Positions 45,106-55,162 of a stretch of 64,000 nt of DNA are shown piece after piece; the first letter of the stretch is position 1; the number at the start of each line of letters is the position of its first letter. Location: the NCBI RefSeq assembly GCF_003384935.1, contig NZ_QTTQ01000012.1:62001-126000 (forward strand), read 5' to 3'. Origin of the DNA: Lutibacter oceani (GTDB lineage: Bacteria > Bacteroidota > Bacteroidia > Flavobacteriales > Flavobacteriaceae). The position numbers and the translations under genes are program-made. The notes under the pieces are model-generated. The model saw only the letters and a program-made list of their open reading frames with translations, had not been told where the DNA came from and did no database searches.

Positions 45106-46821
45106 ATGAGCACATTATTAGAAAAAGCTAAACTTTGGCTAACCGATACTTTTGACACTGAAACCAAAAAAGAAATTCAACATTTAATTGATACTGATCA
45201 AGATCAATTAGCAGATCGATTTTATAAAGATATGGAGTTTGGAACTGGTGGAATGAGAGGAATTATGGGAGTTGGAACTAACCGAATTAACAAATACACA
45301 TTAGGTAAAGCTACACAAGGTTTATCTAATTATTTAAACCAAACTTTTTCTAATAAACAAATAAAAGTTGCTATCGCTTTTGATTGCAGACATAACAGTA
45401 AATCTTTTGCTAAAATTGTTGCCGATGTATTTTCTGCAAATGGGATACAAGTTTGTCTATTTGAAGATTTAAGACCAACTCCTGAACTTTCTTTTGCCGT
45501 AAAATATTTAGGTTGTGATGCCGGAATTGTTTTAACTGCATCTCACAATCCGCCAGAATATAATGGCTATAAAGTATATTGGGCAGATGGTGGACAAATT
45601 GTACCACCACAAGATGGAGAAATTATAAATGAAGTAAATAGCTTAGAATTTTCAGACATTAAATTTAATGCAAATGAAAATTTAATTGAAGTTGTAGGAG
45701 AAAAAGTTGATGACGCATTTATTGAAGCATCCGTTAAAAACGGTACATTTAATATTGAAGGAAGAGCTAATTTAAAAATAGTATTTACTTCTTTACACGG
45801 TACATCTATTACAGCTATACCGAATGCTTTCGAAAAAGCTGGTTATACAGATGTTCATATAGTTGAAGAACAAAGAGTTCCAAATGGTGATTTTCCAACG
45901 GTAGCTTCTCCTAATCCAGAAGAACCAGCAGCCCTTAAAATGGCAACTGATTTAGCCGACAAAATTAGTGCAGACATTGTTATTGGAACAGACCCTGATT
46001 GTGATAGATTAGGAATTGCCGTGAGAGATTTAGAAGGAAATATGAAGTTGTTAAACGGAAATCAAACCATGTGTTTAATGACTAACTTTTTAATTAAAAA
46101 ATGGCAGGAAGCAGAGAAATTAAACGGAAAACAATTTGTGGGTTCAACTATTGTATCAACTAATTTAGTAAATGAAATAGCTGCAAGTTATGGTGTTGAA
46201 ACTAAAGTTGGTTTAACGGGTTTTAAATGGATTGCTAAAATGGTTCGTGAAGCAGAAGGAAAACAAGAATTTATTGGTGGTGGTGAAGAAAGTTTTGGTT
46301 ATATGGTTGGTGATTTTGTGCGCGATAAAGATGCTGTAACTGCAACTTTATTAGCTTGTGAAATTGCAGCTGAAGCTAAATCTAAAGGAAGTTCAATATA
46401 TCAGGAATTATTACAAATTTATGTGAATAATAATTTTTACAAAGAACATTTAATTTCATTAGTAAGAAAAGGAATGGATGGTGCACAGCAAATTGCACAA
46501 ATGATGGTTGATTTACGCGAAAATCCAGTTACTGAAATCGATGGTTCTAAAGTTAATTTTGTATATGATTACGAAGCTTCAACAAAAACCAATTTACTTA
46601 CAAATACTGTTGAAACAATTGACATTCCAAAATCAAATGTTTTAATTTATGAAACGTTAGAAGGTACTAAAATTGCTGCAAGACCAAGTGGGACAGAACC
46701 TAAAATAAAATTCTATTTTAGTGTAAATGCACCCTTAGATGCTATTGAAAATGCAAAGAATGTTGAAGCTGAATTAGATGCTAAAATACAACGTATAATT
46801 GTTGAAATGAAATTGACTTAA
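45106..46821 (+). CDS. Phosphoglucomutase / phosphomannomutase
   Basis: A 571-residue alpha-D-phosphohexomutase. The phosphoserine loop is TASHNPPEYNGYKVY (about 145-159), the metal loop DPDCDRLGIA, the sugar loop GGGEESFGY and the phosphate-binding RPSGTEPKIKFY. The length fits the long phosphoglucomutase type that makes glucose-1-phosphate. A second mutase (GlmM-type) is encoded at 51.6 kb. It has its own promoter and is followed 28 bases later by the ABC exporter. Confidence 0.93.
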   Translation: MSTLLEKAKLWLTDTFDTETKKEIQHLIDTDQDQLADRFYKDMEFGTGGMRGIMGVGTNRINKYTLGKATQGLSNYLNQTFSNKQIKVAIAFDCRHNSKSFAKIVADVFSANGIQVCLFEDLRPTPELSFAVKYLGCDAGIVLTASHNPPEYNGYKVYWADGGQIVPPQDGEIINEVNSLEFSDIKFNANENLIEVVGEKVDDAFIEASVKNGTFNIEGRANLKIVFTSLHGTSITAIPNAFEKAGYTDVHIVEEQRVPNGDFPTVASPNPEEPAALKMATDLADKISADIVIGTDPDCDRLGIAVRDLEGNMKLLNGNQTMCLMTNFLIKKWQEAEKLNGKQFVGSTIVSTNLVNEIAASYGVETKVGLTGFKWIAKMVREAEGKQEFIGGGEESFGYMVGDFVRDKDAVTATLLACEIAAEAKSKGSSIYQELLQIYVNNNFYKEHLISLVRKGMDGAQQIAQMMVDLRENPVTEIDGSKVNFVYDYEASTKTNLLTNTVETIDIPKSNVLIYETLEGTKIAARPSGTEPKIKFYFSVNAPLDAIENAKNVEAELDAKIQRIIVEMKLT

Positions 46822-46849
46822 TCCAGTTAATTATACTATTTAAAATTTA

Positions 46850-48673
46850 ATGAAATATTTCAGACAAATACTAATTTATGCAAAACCGTATAAGATATAC
46901 GGTTTTTTTAACATTATTAGTAATATATTTTATGCATTATTTGGAACTTTAGCATTTGTATCCTTAATGCCTATGTTAAAAGTACTTTTTAAAAGTGCCG
47001 AACCAATTAATACTCCACCTGCTTACAACGGAATTACAAAATTAGGTGATTATATAGAAAATTCAATCAATTATTTTATTACACAAAAAGTAAATAATGA
47101 AGGTGAATTAAAAGCCTTATTATTTATGATTGTGATAATAATAAGCACCTTTTTATTAAAAAATATTTTTGGTTATTTAGCTATGTATTTTATAACCTTT
47201 TTAAGAAATGGAGTTTTAAAAGATGTTAGAAATGATTTGTATGAAAAAACTGTTGATTTACCTTTAGCTTACTTTTCAGAAAAAAGAAAAGGTGATATTA
47301 TTGCCAGAATTTCAACAGATGTATTAGAAATTCAACATTCCTTTTTATCTATTTTAGAACTAATTGTTAGGGAGCCTTTAATGATTATTTTTACAATAAT
47401 AGCAATGTTGGCATTAAGTCCAAAATTAACACTTTTTGTATTTATTTTTATACCAATAGCTGGGTTTATAATTTCATTAGTTGGTAAAAAATTAAAAAAA
47501 CAATCGGATAGTGTACAAAAAGAACAAGGTCAATTTTTATCCATTTTAGAAGAAACTTTAGGAGGATTAAGAGTTATTAAAGGTTTTAATGCTGAACATT
47601 ATTTTAATTCAAAATTCAGAAATTCAACAGCTCGTTTTTACAAGTTTTCAAATTCTTTATTAAACCGACAAAATTTAGCTTCACCATTAAGTGAATTTTT
47701 AGGAATTGGTGTTATTGCCATTTTATTATGGTATGGAGGTTCACTAGTTTTGGTTGAAAAAACGCTTGCACCTGATGCTTTTATTGTTTATATGGGGTTA
47801 GCTTACAATATTTTAACACCTGCAAAGGCAATTTCAAAAGCTATTTACGGAGTTAAAAAAGGAGATGCTGCTGCTGAACGCGTTTTGGATATTTTAAATA
47901 CAGAATCTCCCTTGGCCGACGCTCCAAATGCACAGGAAAAAGAAAATTTCAATACCGGTATTTCCATTCAAAATGTTTCATTCAAATATCAGGATGAATA
48001 CGTTTTAAAAGATTTTTCTTTAGAAATCCCTAAAGGAAAAACAGTTGCTTTTGTAGGCCAGTCCGGAAGTGGAAAATCAACTATTGCAAATTTACTTACA
48101 CGGTTTTACGATGTAAATGAGGGAAGTATTAAAATTGATGGAATTGACATTAAAAATATTACAAAAAAATCACTAAGAAATTTACAAGGCCTAGTTTCAC
48201 AAGATTCAATTTTATTTAACGATTCTATTAAAAATAATATTTTATTAGGTGTAGAAAATAAAACTGATGCAGAAATAATTGCTGCTTCTAAAATTGCAAA
48301 TGCACACGAATTTGTTAAGGATTTACCCAATGGTTACGATTCAAATATTGGAGATAGTGGTAATAAATTATCTGGTGGGCAAAAACAACGTTTGAGTATT
48401 GCCCGTGCAGTTCTTAAAAATCCACCTATTATGATTTTAGACGAAGCTACATCTGCCTTAGATACAGAATCTGAACGATTGGTTCAAGATGCTTTGGAAA
48501 AAATGATGCAAAACAGAACTTCTGTAGTAATTGCTCACAGGCTTTCAACCATTCAAAATGCTGATATTATTGTAGTACTCCAAAAAGGTAAAATTATTGA
48601 AAAGGGAACACATACTGAATTGATTTCAAACAATAGTGTATACAAAAAACTAGTTGAAATGCAGACTTTATAA
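46850..48673 (+). CDS. MsbA-like ABC exporter (fused TM and ATPase)
   Basis: A 607-residue half-transporter: six transmembrane helices in about 1-330 (the first near 15-45), then an ATPase with Walker A GQSGSGKST, Q-loop, signature LSGGQKQRLSIARA and Walker B IMILDEATSALD, H-loop AHRLST. Exporters of this type flip lipid A precursors, lipids or peptides as homodimers. An N-terminal insert of some 40 residues follows the first helix (PINTPPAYNGITKLGD…). It is co-transcribed with the phosphohexomutase gene. The 270 bases that follow contain only the tRNA promoter near their end. Confidence 0.92.
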   Translation: MKYFRQILIYAKPYKIYGFFNIISNIFYALFGTLAFVSLMPMLKVLFKSAEPINTPPAYNGITKLGDYIENSINYFITQKVNNEGELKALLFMIVIIISTFLLKNIFGYLAMYFITFLRNGVLKDVRNDLYEKTVDLPLAYFSEKRKGDIIARISTDVLEIQHSFLSILELIVREPLMIIFTIIAMLALSPKLTLFVFIFIPIAGFIISLVGKKLKKQSDSVQKEQGQFLSILEETLGGLRVIKGFNAEHYFNSKFRNSTARFYKFSNSLLNRQNLASPLSEFLGIGVIAILLWYGGSLVLVEKTLAPDAFIVYMGLAYNILTPAKAISKAIYGVKKGDAAAERVLDILNTESPLADAPNAQEKENFNTGISIQNVSFKYQDEYVLKDFSLEIPKGKTVAFVGQSGSGKSTIANLLTRFYDVNEGSIKIDGIDIKNITKKSLRNLQGLVSQDSILFNDSIKNNILLGVENKTDAEIIAASKIANAHEFVKDLPNGYDSNIGDSGNKLSGGQKQRLSIARAVLKNPPIMILDEATSALDTESERLVQDALEKMMQNRTSVVIAHRLSTIQNADIIVVLQKGKIIEKGTHTELISNNSVYKKLVEMQTL

Positions 48674-48924
48674 TTTATTAACGCAGTTAATAAATACACT
48701 TAATTTCAAAATTAATTAATAATGTTAACGGTTCTTATTTCTTAAAATAAAATAATTCCTTTTTCATTCAAACCATTGGTTATAAAGCTTCTAATTAAAC
48801 ACTTATAATAACAGTGTAAAAATGCAACTTTTTATAAAAGAGGAGAATGTTTGAATTAAGGTAAAAATGTCTAAAAAAAATTAAAATATCTTAAAAAAAC
48901 GTTTGTAAAAGTTAAAAAGGATTG

Positions 48925-48932
48925 TATATTTG
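48925..48932 (+). promoter_or_regulatory. -7 promoter box for tRNA-Gly
   Basis: TATATTTG matches TAnnTTTG, 11 bases ahead of the tRNA's first base, with a TTG at 48902-48904 as possible -33 element. Confidence 0.7.
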
Positions 48933-48943
48933 CCCCACCAATT

Positions 48944-49016
48944 GCGAGAGTAGCTCAGTTGGTAGAGCTTCAGCCTTCCAAGCTGACTGTCGCCGGTTCG
49001 AGCCCGGTCTCTCGCT
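48944..49016 (+). tRNA. tRNA-Gly (anticodon TCC)
   Basis: 73 bases folding as a cloverleaf: acceptor stem GCGAGAG/CTCTCGC, D arm with GCTC/GAGC, anticodon stem TCAGC/GCTGA around CTTCCAA (anticodon TCC, reads GGA/GGG), and a T arm GCCGG/CCGGT containing TTCGAGC. No CCA is encoded. A promoter sits upstream and a terminator directly downstream, so it is a single-gene unit. Confidence 0.97.
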
Positions 49017-49017
49017 C

Positions 49018-49050
49018 AAAAAAAAGCCAAACAATTGTTTGGCTTTTTTT
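49018..49050. terminator. Terminator after tRNA-Gly
   Basis: GCCAAACAATTGTTTGGC is a perfect palindrome at 49026-49043 between runs of A and T. It ends the tRNA transcript and, read leftward, also the rhomboid gene. Confidence 0.85.
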
Positions 49051-49693
49051 ATTTTAACTTATTTCCAAATAGCAGCAATAAAACAATTGGAACACCCAAT
49101 ATTATAACTGTTGATGTGCTTAATGAAAAAACTTCTGGAAATACCAGTAACATTAAAGCATAACCGCCTATAGCACCTCCTAAATGAGCCGAATGCCCTA
49201 TATTCCCCAACTTTTTTTTCATTCCATAAATTGAATAAAGCAAATAACCTATACCAAAAATATAACCAGGAATAGGAATTGGTAATGGAAACATCATTAA
49301 ACTCATATTAGGATTTAATAAAATAGAACCATAAATAATACCAGCAACTGCTCCTGAAGCACCAACAGCACTGTAATACAATTCATTTTTATGATAAGCA
49401 AGAGTTAAAACACTACCGGCAATTAAACTTCCGAAATAAATAATTAAAAATTTTATAACTCCCAGCTTTACAATAATAATTGGAGCAAAAATGTACAAAA
49501 CATACATATTTAAAATTAAGTGTAAATAATCTACGTGTAAAAATGCTGATGTTAACATTCTAATTTTTTCACCTCTGTTAACAGCTCCAATTTGAAACTT
49601 GTATTTATCAAAAAACAAACGATCACTAAATCCTTTTATAGATGCAATTACGTTAGCTATTATAAGAATTAAAAGTATTTTATCAATATTCAT
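49049..49693 (-). CDS. Rhomboid-family intramembrane serine protease
   Basis: A 214-residue, six-helix membrane protein. Features: HLILNMYVLYIF (the conserved His-Asn in helix 2), the nucleophile in GASGAVAG and the catalytic His in GHSAHLGG. I start at 49693 (MNIDKILL…); the longer frame from 49795 adds 34 residues that precede the first helix without any family match and overlap the divergent gene's promoter. Substrates unknown. It is divergent from the acyltransferase. Confidence 0.88.
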   Translation of the reverse strand: MNIDKILLILIIANVIASIKGFSDRLFFDKYKFQIGAVNRGEKIRMLTSAFLHVDYLHLILNMYVLYIFAPIIIVKLGVIKFLIIYFGSLIAGSVLTLAYHKNELYYSAVGASGAVAGIIYGSILLNPNMSLMMFPLPIPIPGYIFGIGYLLYSIYGMKKKLGNIGHSAHLGGAIGGYALMLLVFPEVFSLSTSTVIILGVPIVLLLLFGNKLK

Positions 49694-49780
49694 CTTAATT
49701 ATTTTTATCTGAATGCACGAATGTATAAAAAATTGATGATATTGAATTAAATGTTTATGAAGTAATAAAAAATTAAATAC

Positions 49781-49788
49781 GATATTTG
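49781..49788 (+). promoter_or_regulatory. Near-consensus -7 box for the acyltransferase
   Basis: GATATTTG differs from TAnnTTTG only at the first base, 12 bases ahead of the ATG at 49801. Confidence 0.4.
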
Positions 49789-49800
49789 CATTCAATAATT

Positions 49801-50682
49801 ATGAATCTATTAATTTACATACTTGTTTACCCGATAATTTGGTTGTTATCTATACTTCCTTTTCGTGTTTTATATTTTATATCTGATGGAGTTTATTTAT
49901 TAGTCTATTATATAATTGGTTACAGAAAAAAAGTGGTTTTTAGTAATTTAAAACTAGCTTTTCCAGAGAAAACTGATAAAGAACTTGTAAAAATCAGTAA
50001 ACTATTTTACCATCATTTTGTTGATATTTTTATTGAAATGATTAAATCGTTTACCATTTCTGAAAAAGAAATAAATGAGCACTATAAATATACAAATGTT
50101 GATTTACTTAAGGATTTATATAAAGATGGTAAAAGTGCTATTCTTACAGGTGGACATTATGGTAATTGGGAATGGGTTATAAATTTACCTTCTAAAATAA
50201 ATTATAAAGGTTATGCTGCATACACAAAGGTTAATAACCCATATTTTGAGAACAAAATATTAAAAACCCGAGAACGGTTTGGGGTGTTTTTTAAACCTAC
50301 TTCCTTTATAATTAGTGAAATTGATAAAAATAGTAAAGAGAATATTCAATCGTTGTACGGGCTTTTAAGTGATCAATCTCCACAATTGAAAAAAACTTTT
50401 TATTGGAATAATTTTTTAGGTGTTAAAGTTCCTATACATACTGGAGCAGAAATGCTTGCAAAAAAATATGATTTAAACATTGTATTTATGCAAGTAAAAA
50501 AAGTAAAGCGTGGATATTACGAAACCACATTTAGTTTAATTACAAATGATGCAAATAAATATAACGATTACGAATTAACTGACATTTTTTTAGAGAAAGT
50601 TGAAAAGCAAATTAAAGAGCAACCAGAATTTTATTTTTGGACACATAAACGCTTTAAACATAAAGATAAAGCTCCCAATTAA
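49801..50682 (+). CDS. Lysophospholipid/lipid A acyltransferase family protein
   Basis: A 293-residue HtrB/LpxL-type acyltransferase with an N-terminal membrane helix (about 4-26). The active-site box is GGHYGNWEWVINLP (H-x4-E form, HYGNWE), followed by the later LLSDQSPQLKKTF region. It probably adds an acyl chain to lipid A or an ornithine-type lipid. I start at 49801 because the longer TTG frame (49786) begins inside a -7-like box. Confidence 0.88.
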   Translation: MNLLIYILVYPIIWLLSILPFRVLYFISDGVYLLVYYIIGYRKKVVFSNLKLAFPEKTDKELVKISKLFYHHFVDIFIEMIKSFTISEKEINEHYKYTNVDLLKDLYKDGKSAILTGGHYGNWEWVINLPSKINYKGYAAYTKVNNPYFENKILKTRERFGVFFKPTSFIISEIDKNSKENIQSLYGLLSDQSPQLKKTFYWNNFLGVKVPIHTGAEMLAKKYDLNIVFMQVKKVKRGYYETTFSLITNDANKYNDYELTDIFLEKVEKQIKEQPEFYFWTHKRFKHKDKAPN

Positions 50683-50787
50683 TTAGTATTTGATTGTTAA
50701 ACTGTTTAATTGTGTAAACGTCTCTTCAAAACAAATATAGAATAGTTTAATAAATAGCAATGTTAGTCTTAGTCTTTCAACTCACTA

Positions 50788-51618
50788 CTATTTCCCAATT
50801 CCAAATCTGGCACCAAAAACATACATATTTTCTAAAAAGGTAAAATGTTGTGAAGCAGCATCTATTTTATTTGCTGTAGTTCTAATATCCCCCATATTTA
50901 TATAACCAACCTTTAAATTAGATTGTATAAAAAAGTGTTTAAAAAATGTAATATTTAAACCTGCATGCGCTGAAAATCCAAAACCTGAAACATGAAATTC
51001 ATCATAACGTTCTTTTCCGAGCAAAGTAGTGTTCGTTTTTGGGTACAAAACACCTATTCCAATACCTTCAGTTAAATTAATATCAATATTCTTAATTTTA
51101 AATTTTAGCCAATTATCTAAATTATCAAATCTACTTAATTCAACATTTACATAATTTAATCCATCAGTATGCTCAAATAATAAAAAATCTTCCGTTAAAA
51201 CAATATCATCATCATTATAAATTCCATCAAAATCACCACCTAAATTTATTTTTCCGTTAATTTTTACAGTTTGGTCATTTTTCATTACATATTTCATATG
51301 GTCAACACCTAATGAAACTGTATAATTTTCTTTAAAAAAATATCCAATTCTAAAATTAGTTTGAGGAATTGTAATCTCATCAATTTTGAAATAATAAATT
51401 CCAAAAGGTTTTGGTTTATCCTTTGATTCTACATCAGAAAGGGTAAAATTATAATTCTCACCTTTAAAAGTGATGTCTGAGTTTGAATAACGTCCGCTAT
51501 TCCACCCCCAATACGCAAAAAATTTCCCTTTGTTACTGCCTGAATCATTATAATTTACACTTTGAGAATAGGCAATAGTTTTCCCTAGCAATAAAATTGC
51601 TACTATTTTTAATTTCAT
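50788..51618 (-). CDS. Outer-membrane beta-barrel-like exported protein
   Basis: A 276-residue protein with a signal peptide to about 18 (…TIAYSQ), then alternating hydrophobic strands (NFRIGYFFKENYTVSLGVDH; AHAGLNITFFKHFFIQSNLKVGYINM) ending VFGARFGIGK, the pattern of a small beta-barrel. The centre around 128-150 is rich in Asp and Gly. Function unknown. It lies 9 bases after the GlmM-type gene and so belongs to its operon. Confidence 0.75.
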   Translation of the reverse strand: MKLKIVAILLLGKTIAYSQSVNYNDSGSNKGKFFAYWGWNSGRYSNSDITFKGENYNFTLSDVESKDKPKPFGIYYFKIDEITIPQTNFRIGYFFKENYTVSLGVDHMKYVMKNDQTVKINGKINLGGDFDGIYNDDDIVLTEDFLLFEHTDGLNYVNVELSRFDNLDNWLKFKIKNIDINLTEGIGIGVLYPKTNTTLLGKERYDEFHVSGFGFSAHAGLNITFFKHFFIQSNLKVGYINMGDIRTTANKIDAASQHFTFLENMYVFGARFGIGK

Positions 51619-51627
51619 TATTTTTTT

Positions 51628-53010
51628 TTAGATAATATTTTTAATTTCAGTAATAAATCGTTGCGCTAAATCATCAGCATTTTTTTGTGAAGTACTTTCA
51701 GTATATATTCTTATTATTGGTTCTGTATTAGATTTTCTCAAATGAACCCATTCTGTTTCAAAATTAATTTTCACACCATCAATGGTAATTACATCTTCAT
51801 TTTTATATTTAGAAGCCATTTTTTCTAAAATAACATCAACATTTATTTTTGGAGTTAGTTCTATTTTATTTTTGCTCATAAAATAACTTGGGTAACTATC
51901 TCTTAACGCTTTACAAGACATTTTTAAATTCGCTAAATGCGATAAAAATAATGTAACTCCAACTAGGGAATCCCTTCCATAATGAGATTCTGGATAAATA
52001 ATTCCTCCATTTCCTTCACCACCAATTACTGCATTTGTTGATTTCATTAAAGTAACTACATTTACTTCTCCAACTGCACTTGCTACATAATTTCCTCCGT
52101 GTTTTAGTGTAATGTCTCTTAAAGCTCTTGAGGATGATAAATTAGATACTGTATTCCCTTTTGTTTTACCCAACACATAATCTGCACAAGCAACTAATGT
52201 ATATTCCTCTCCAAACATAGAACCGTCTTCGTTTACAATTGCAAGCCTATCTACATCTGGATCAACAACAATACCTAAATCAGCCTTTTCTTTAATTACT
52301 AACTCAGAAATAGCTGTTAAATGCTCTTTTAAAGGCTCTGGATTGTGAGGGAATTCTCCATTTGGTTCACAGTATAATTCAACACATTCAACGCCTAATT
52401 TTTCTAACAAAGCTGGGATTGCAATACCCCCTGTAGAATTTACAGCATCAACAACTACTTTAAATTTTGCCTTTTTTATAGCTTCAACATCAACTAATTT
52501 TAAGTTTAAAACTTCATTAATGTGTTTATTTATGTAATTTTTCTTTTTTCTATAATGTCCTAAATTATTAACTTCAGCAAATAAATAAGCATCATTTTCA
52601 GCAATTTCTAGTACTTTTTCTCCGTCCATTGCATTTAAAAATTCACCTTTATTGTTTAATAATTTTAAAGCATTCCATTGTTTTGGGTTATGACTTGCTG
52701 TAATAATTATTCCTCCATCAGCTTCATCCATAGTAACAGCAACTTCAACTGTTGGTGTAGTTGATAACCCTATATCTGTAACATTTATTCCCAAACCTAC
52801 CAATGTATTACTCACCAAGCTGCTTACCATTTTACCCGAAATACGTGCATCGCGACCTATAACAACGGTTAGATTATCTTTTTGGGTATTATTTTTTAAC
52901 CACATTCCATATGCTGCAGCAAATTTTACTGTATCTATTGGAGTTAAATTATCTGTAACTTTTCCTCCTATAGTTCCTCTAATTCCTGAAATTGATTTTA
53001 TTAATGACAT
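51628..53010 (-). CDS. glmM: GlmM-type phosphoglucosamine mutase
   Basis: A 460-residue phosphohexomutase. N-terminus MSLIKSISGIRGTIGG, active-site loop ITASHNPKQWNALK with the phosphoserine, metal loop DPDVDRLAIV, sugar loop GGEGNGGIIYP and RKSNTEPIIRIY at the end. It interconverts glucosamine-6-phosphate and -1-phosphate for UDP-GlcNAc, needed for peptidoglycan and lipid A. I start at 53010; the longer frame (53031) begins inside the -7 box. The glmM name is by motif and could be another hexomutase. Confidence 0.87.
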   Translation of the reverse strand: MSLIKSISGIRGTIGGKVTDNLTPIDTVKFAAAYGMWLKNNTQKDNLTVVIGRDARISGKMVSSLVSNTLVGLGINVTDIGLSTTPTVEVAVTMDEADGGIIITASHNPKQWNALKLLNNKGEFLNAMDGEKVLEIAENDAYLFAEVNNLGHYRKKKNYINKHINEVLNLKLVDVEAIKKAKFKVVVDAVNSTGGIAIPALLEKLGVECVELYCEPNGEFPHNPEPLKEHLTAISELVIKEKADLGIVVDPDVDRLAIVNEDGSMFGEEYTLVACADYVLGKTKGNTVSNLSSSRALRDITLKHGGNYVASAVGEVNVVTLMKSTNAVIGGEGNGGIIYPESHYGRDSLVGVTLFLSHLANLKMSCKALRDSYPSYFMSKNKIELTPKINVDVILEKMASKYKNEDVITIDGVKINFETEWVHLRKSNTEPIIRIYTESTSQKNADDLAQRFITEIKNII

Positions 53011-53028
53011 AACTAAAATTAAGTTTAG

Positions 53029-53036
53029 CAAAGATA
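53029..53036 (-). promoter_or_regulatory. -7 promoter box for glmM
   Basis: Minus strand TATCTTTG matches TAnnTTTG, 18 bases ahead of the start at 53010. Confidence 0.65.
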
Positions 53037-53058
53037 AATTTTATTGATGTAATAATGA

Positions 53059-53094
53059 AAAAAAAAGCTGTATCAAATGATACAGCTTTTTTTT
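53059..53094 (-). terminator. Terminator of rpsA
   Basis: A perfect stem with AAGCTGTATC (53065-53074) and GATACAGCTT (53079-53088), a four-base loop and flanking A/T runs, between the rpsA stop and the glmM promoter. Confidence 0.85.
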
Positions 53095-53116
53095 AAAATT
53101 ATACTATGAGAAATTT

Positions 53117-55036
53117 TTATTTCCCTTCCATTTTTTTCTTTAGAGCAGCTAAATCTCCACCTAAATCTCCAAGAGTAGTTTTATCGGCTGTATCAGCTTT
53201 TTTCTGAGCAGCTTTAATATTTTTCTCTTCTTGAGCTTTAAATATTGATGTATGAGAAGCTACAACACGTCTAAACTCTTTGTTAAATTCAATAACTTTA
53301 AATTTATCAGTATCGCCTTTAGCTAATTTAGTTCCATCCTCTTTAGTTGTAAAACGGCTAGGTACAAATGCCTCAACACCATCTTCTAAAGTAACAATTA
53401 AACCTTTATCACTTTTGTCTTTTACAGTTCCTTCGTGAATAGAATCTATAGCAAAAGTAGCTTCGTGTGCATCCCAAGGATTTTCTGTAGTTTGTTTATG
53501 ACCTAAATTTAATTTACGTCCTTCAACATCTAATTCTAAAACTTGAACTTCTAATTTATCCCCTACAGATACAAAATCTGATGGATGTTTAATTTTCTTA
53601 GTCCAAGAAAGATCAGAAATATATACTAAACCATCAATTCCTTCTTCTAACTCAACAAAAACACCAAAATTAGTATAGTTACGTACAGTTCCTGTATGTG
53701 TTGAACCAACTGGGTATTTTTCAGCAATATTATTCCAAGGATCTGGATGTAATTGCTTAATACCTAAAGACATTTTTCTTTCTTCTCTATCTAAAGTTAA
53801 AACCTGAGCTTCAACCTCATCACCTACAGATACGAAATCCTGAGCAGAACGTAAATGTGTTGACCAAGACATTTCAGAAACGTGAATTAATCCTTCAACT
53901 CCTTGAGCTACTTCAATAAATGCACCATAATCAGCAAGTACTACTACTTTACCTTTTACTGTATCACCTACTTTAATATTCTCATCTAATGCTTCCCAAG
54001 GGTGTGCATTTAATTGTTTTAAACCTAATTGAATTCTTGTTTTCTCATCATCAAAATCAAGAATTACTACGTTTAATGTTTGATCTAATTCAACTACCTC
54101 ACTTGGGTGGTTAATTCTAGACCAAGATAAATCTGTAATGTGAACTAAACCGTCAACACCACCTAAATCAACAAATACACCGTAAGAAGTAATGTTTTTA
54201 ACAACACCTTCTAATACTTGTCCTTTTTCTAATTTACCTATAATTTCTTTTTTCTGAATTTCAATATCAGCTTCAATAAGTGCTTTGTGAGATACAACAA
54301 CATTTTTAAATTCTTGGTTGATTTTTACAACTTTGAATTCCATTGTTTTCTCTACGTATTGATCGTAGTCTCTAATTGGTTTTACATCAATTTGAGAACC
54401 TGGTAAGAATGCTTCAATTCCGAAAACATCTACAATCATACCTCCACGAGTTCTGCACTTAACAAAACCGTTAACTACTTCACCTGTTTCGTGTGCATTA
54501 TTTACACGATCCCAAGCTTTAATAACTCTTGCTTTTTTGTGTGATAATACTAATTGACCAGTACTATCTTCTCTTTTATCAACTAAAACCTCAACAATAT
54601 CACCTACAGCTAGGTTAGGATTGTAACGGAATTCGTTTAAAGAAATAACTCCTTCTGATTTAGAGTTAATATCAATAATTGCCTCACGGTCAGTTTTTCT
54701 TACAACTGTACCATCAATTACTTCTCTTTCATTTACTAAACCTAAAGTTCCATCTAAAGCTGATTCAAAAGCTTTAATGTTTTCTTCATCAACTGCTTCA
54801 ATACCTTCTTCGTATTTGTGCCAGTCAAAGTTTTCTAAGAATTCTTCAGGACTTACTTTTTCTACAACCTCTTTTACTTCTTCTACTGCTTCTGGAGTTT
54901 CCACTTCTTTTACAGTTTCTTCAATTTTTTCGATTGCTTTTTCAGCTTTTGCGTTTGTAGTTTCTGCTGCAGCTGTTGTTTTTTGTACTTCAGTAGCTTC
55001 AACTTGCTCTTCAGTTTTTTTTGTTTCTTCAGACAT
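53117..55036 (-). CDS. rpsA: 30S ribosomal protein S1
   Basis: A 639-residue protein with six S1 RNA-binding repeats between about residues 105 and 600 (for example GVVKNITSYGVFVDLGG, VVVLADYGAFIEV, TVRNYTNFGVFVEL, TVKDKSDKGLIVTL). It binds mRNA on the small subunit and helps start translation. It has an N-terminal extension of about 100 residues made mostly of Glu, Lys, Ala, Thr and Val, predicted helical and acidic, which is longer than in E. coli. A promoter box lies about 127 bases upstream, so the leader is long. Confidence 0.96.
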   Translation of the reverse strand: MSEETKKTEEQVEATEVQKTTAAAETTNAKAEKAIEKIEETVKEVETPEAVEEVKEVVEKVSPEEFLENFDWHKYEEGIEAVDEENIKAFESALDGTLGLVNEREVIDGTVVRKTDREAIIDINSKSEGVISLNEFRYNPNLAVGDIVEVLVDKREDSTGQLVLSHKKARVIKAWDRVNNAHETGEVVNGFVKCRTRGGMIVDVFGIEAFLPGSQIDVKPIRDYDQYVEKTMEFKVVKINQEFKNVVVSHKALIEADIEIQKKEIIGKLEKGQVLEGVVKNITSYGVFVDLGGVDGLVHITDLSWSRINHPSEVVELDQTLNVVILDFDDEKTRIQLGLKQLNAHPWEALDENIKVGDTVKGKVVVLADYGAFIEVAQGVEGLIHVSEMSWSTHLRSAQDFVSVGDEVEAQVLTLDREERKMSLGIKQLHPDPWNNIAEKYPVGSTHTGTVRNYTNFGVFVELEEGIDGLVYISDLSWTKKIKHPSDFVSVGDKLEVQVLELDVEGRKLNLGHKQTTENPWDAHEATFAIDSIHEGTVKDKSDKGLIVTLEDGVEAFVPSRFTTKEDGTKLAKGDTDKFKVIEFNKEFRRVVASHTSIFKAQEEKNIKAAQKKADTADKTTLGDLGGDLAALKKKMEGK

Positions 55037-55162
55037 ATTTGCTGATGATTATTATTTGTATCTTATTGTTATTCAGATTTTTAAACGATAATAATTCTAA
55101 GAGATTATTTATATTATTTTTTAATAAATTCCTTTTTAAATCTGTTCTCGTAAAAAGGAGTG

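Noticed and set aside
48922-49107. ORF spanning tRNA-Gly and its terminator
   Set aside because: The reading frame is made from the tRNA and terminator; a known artefact of six-frame translation.
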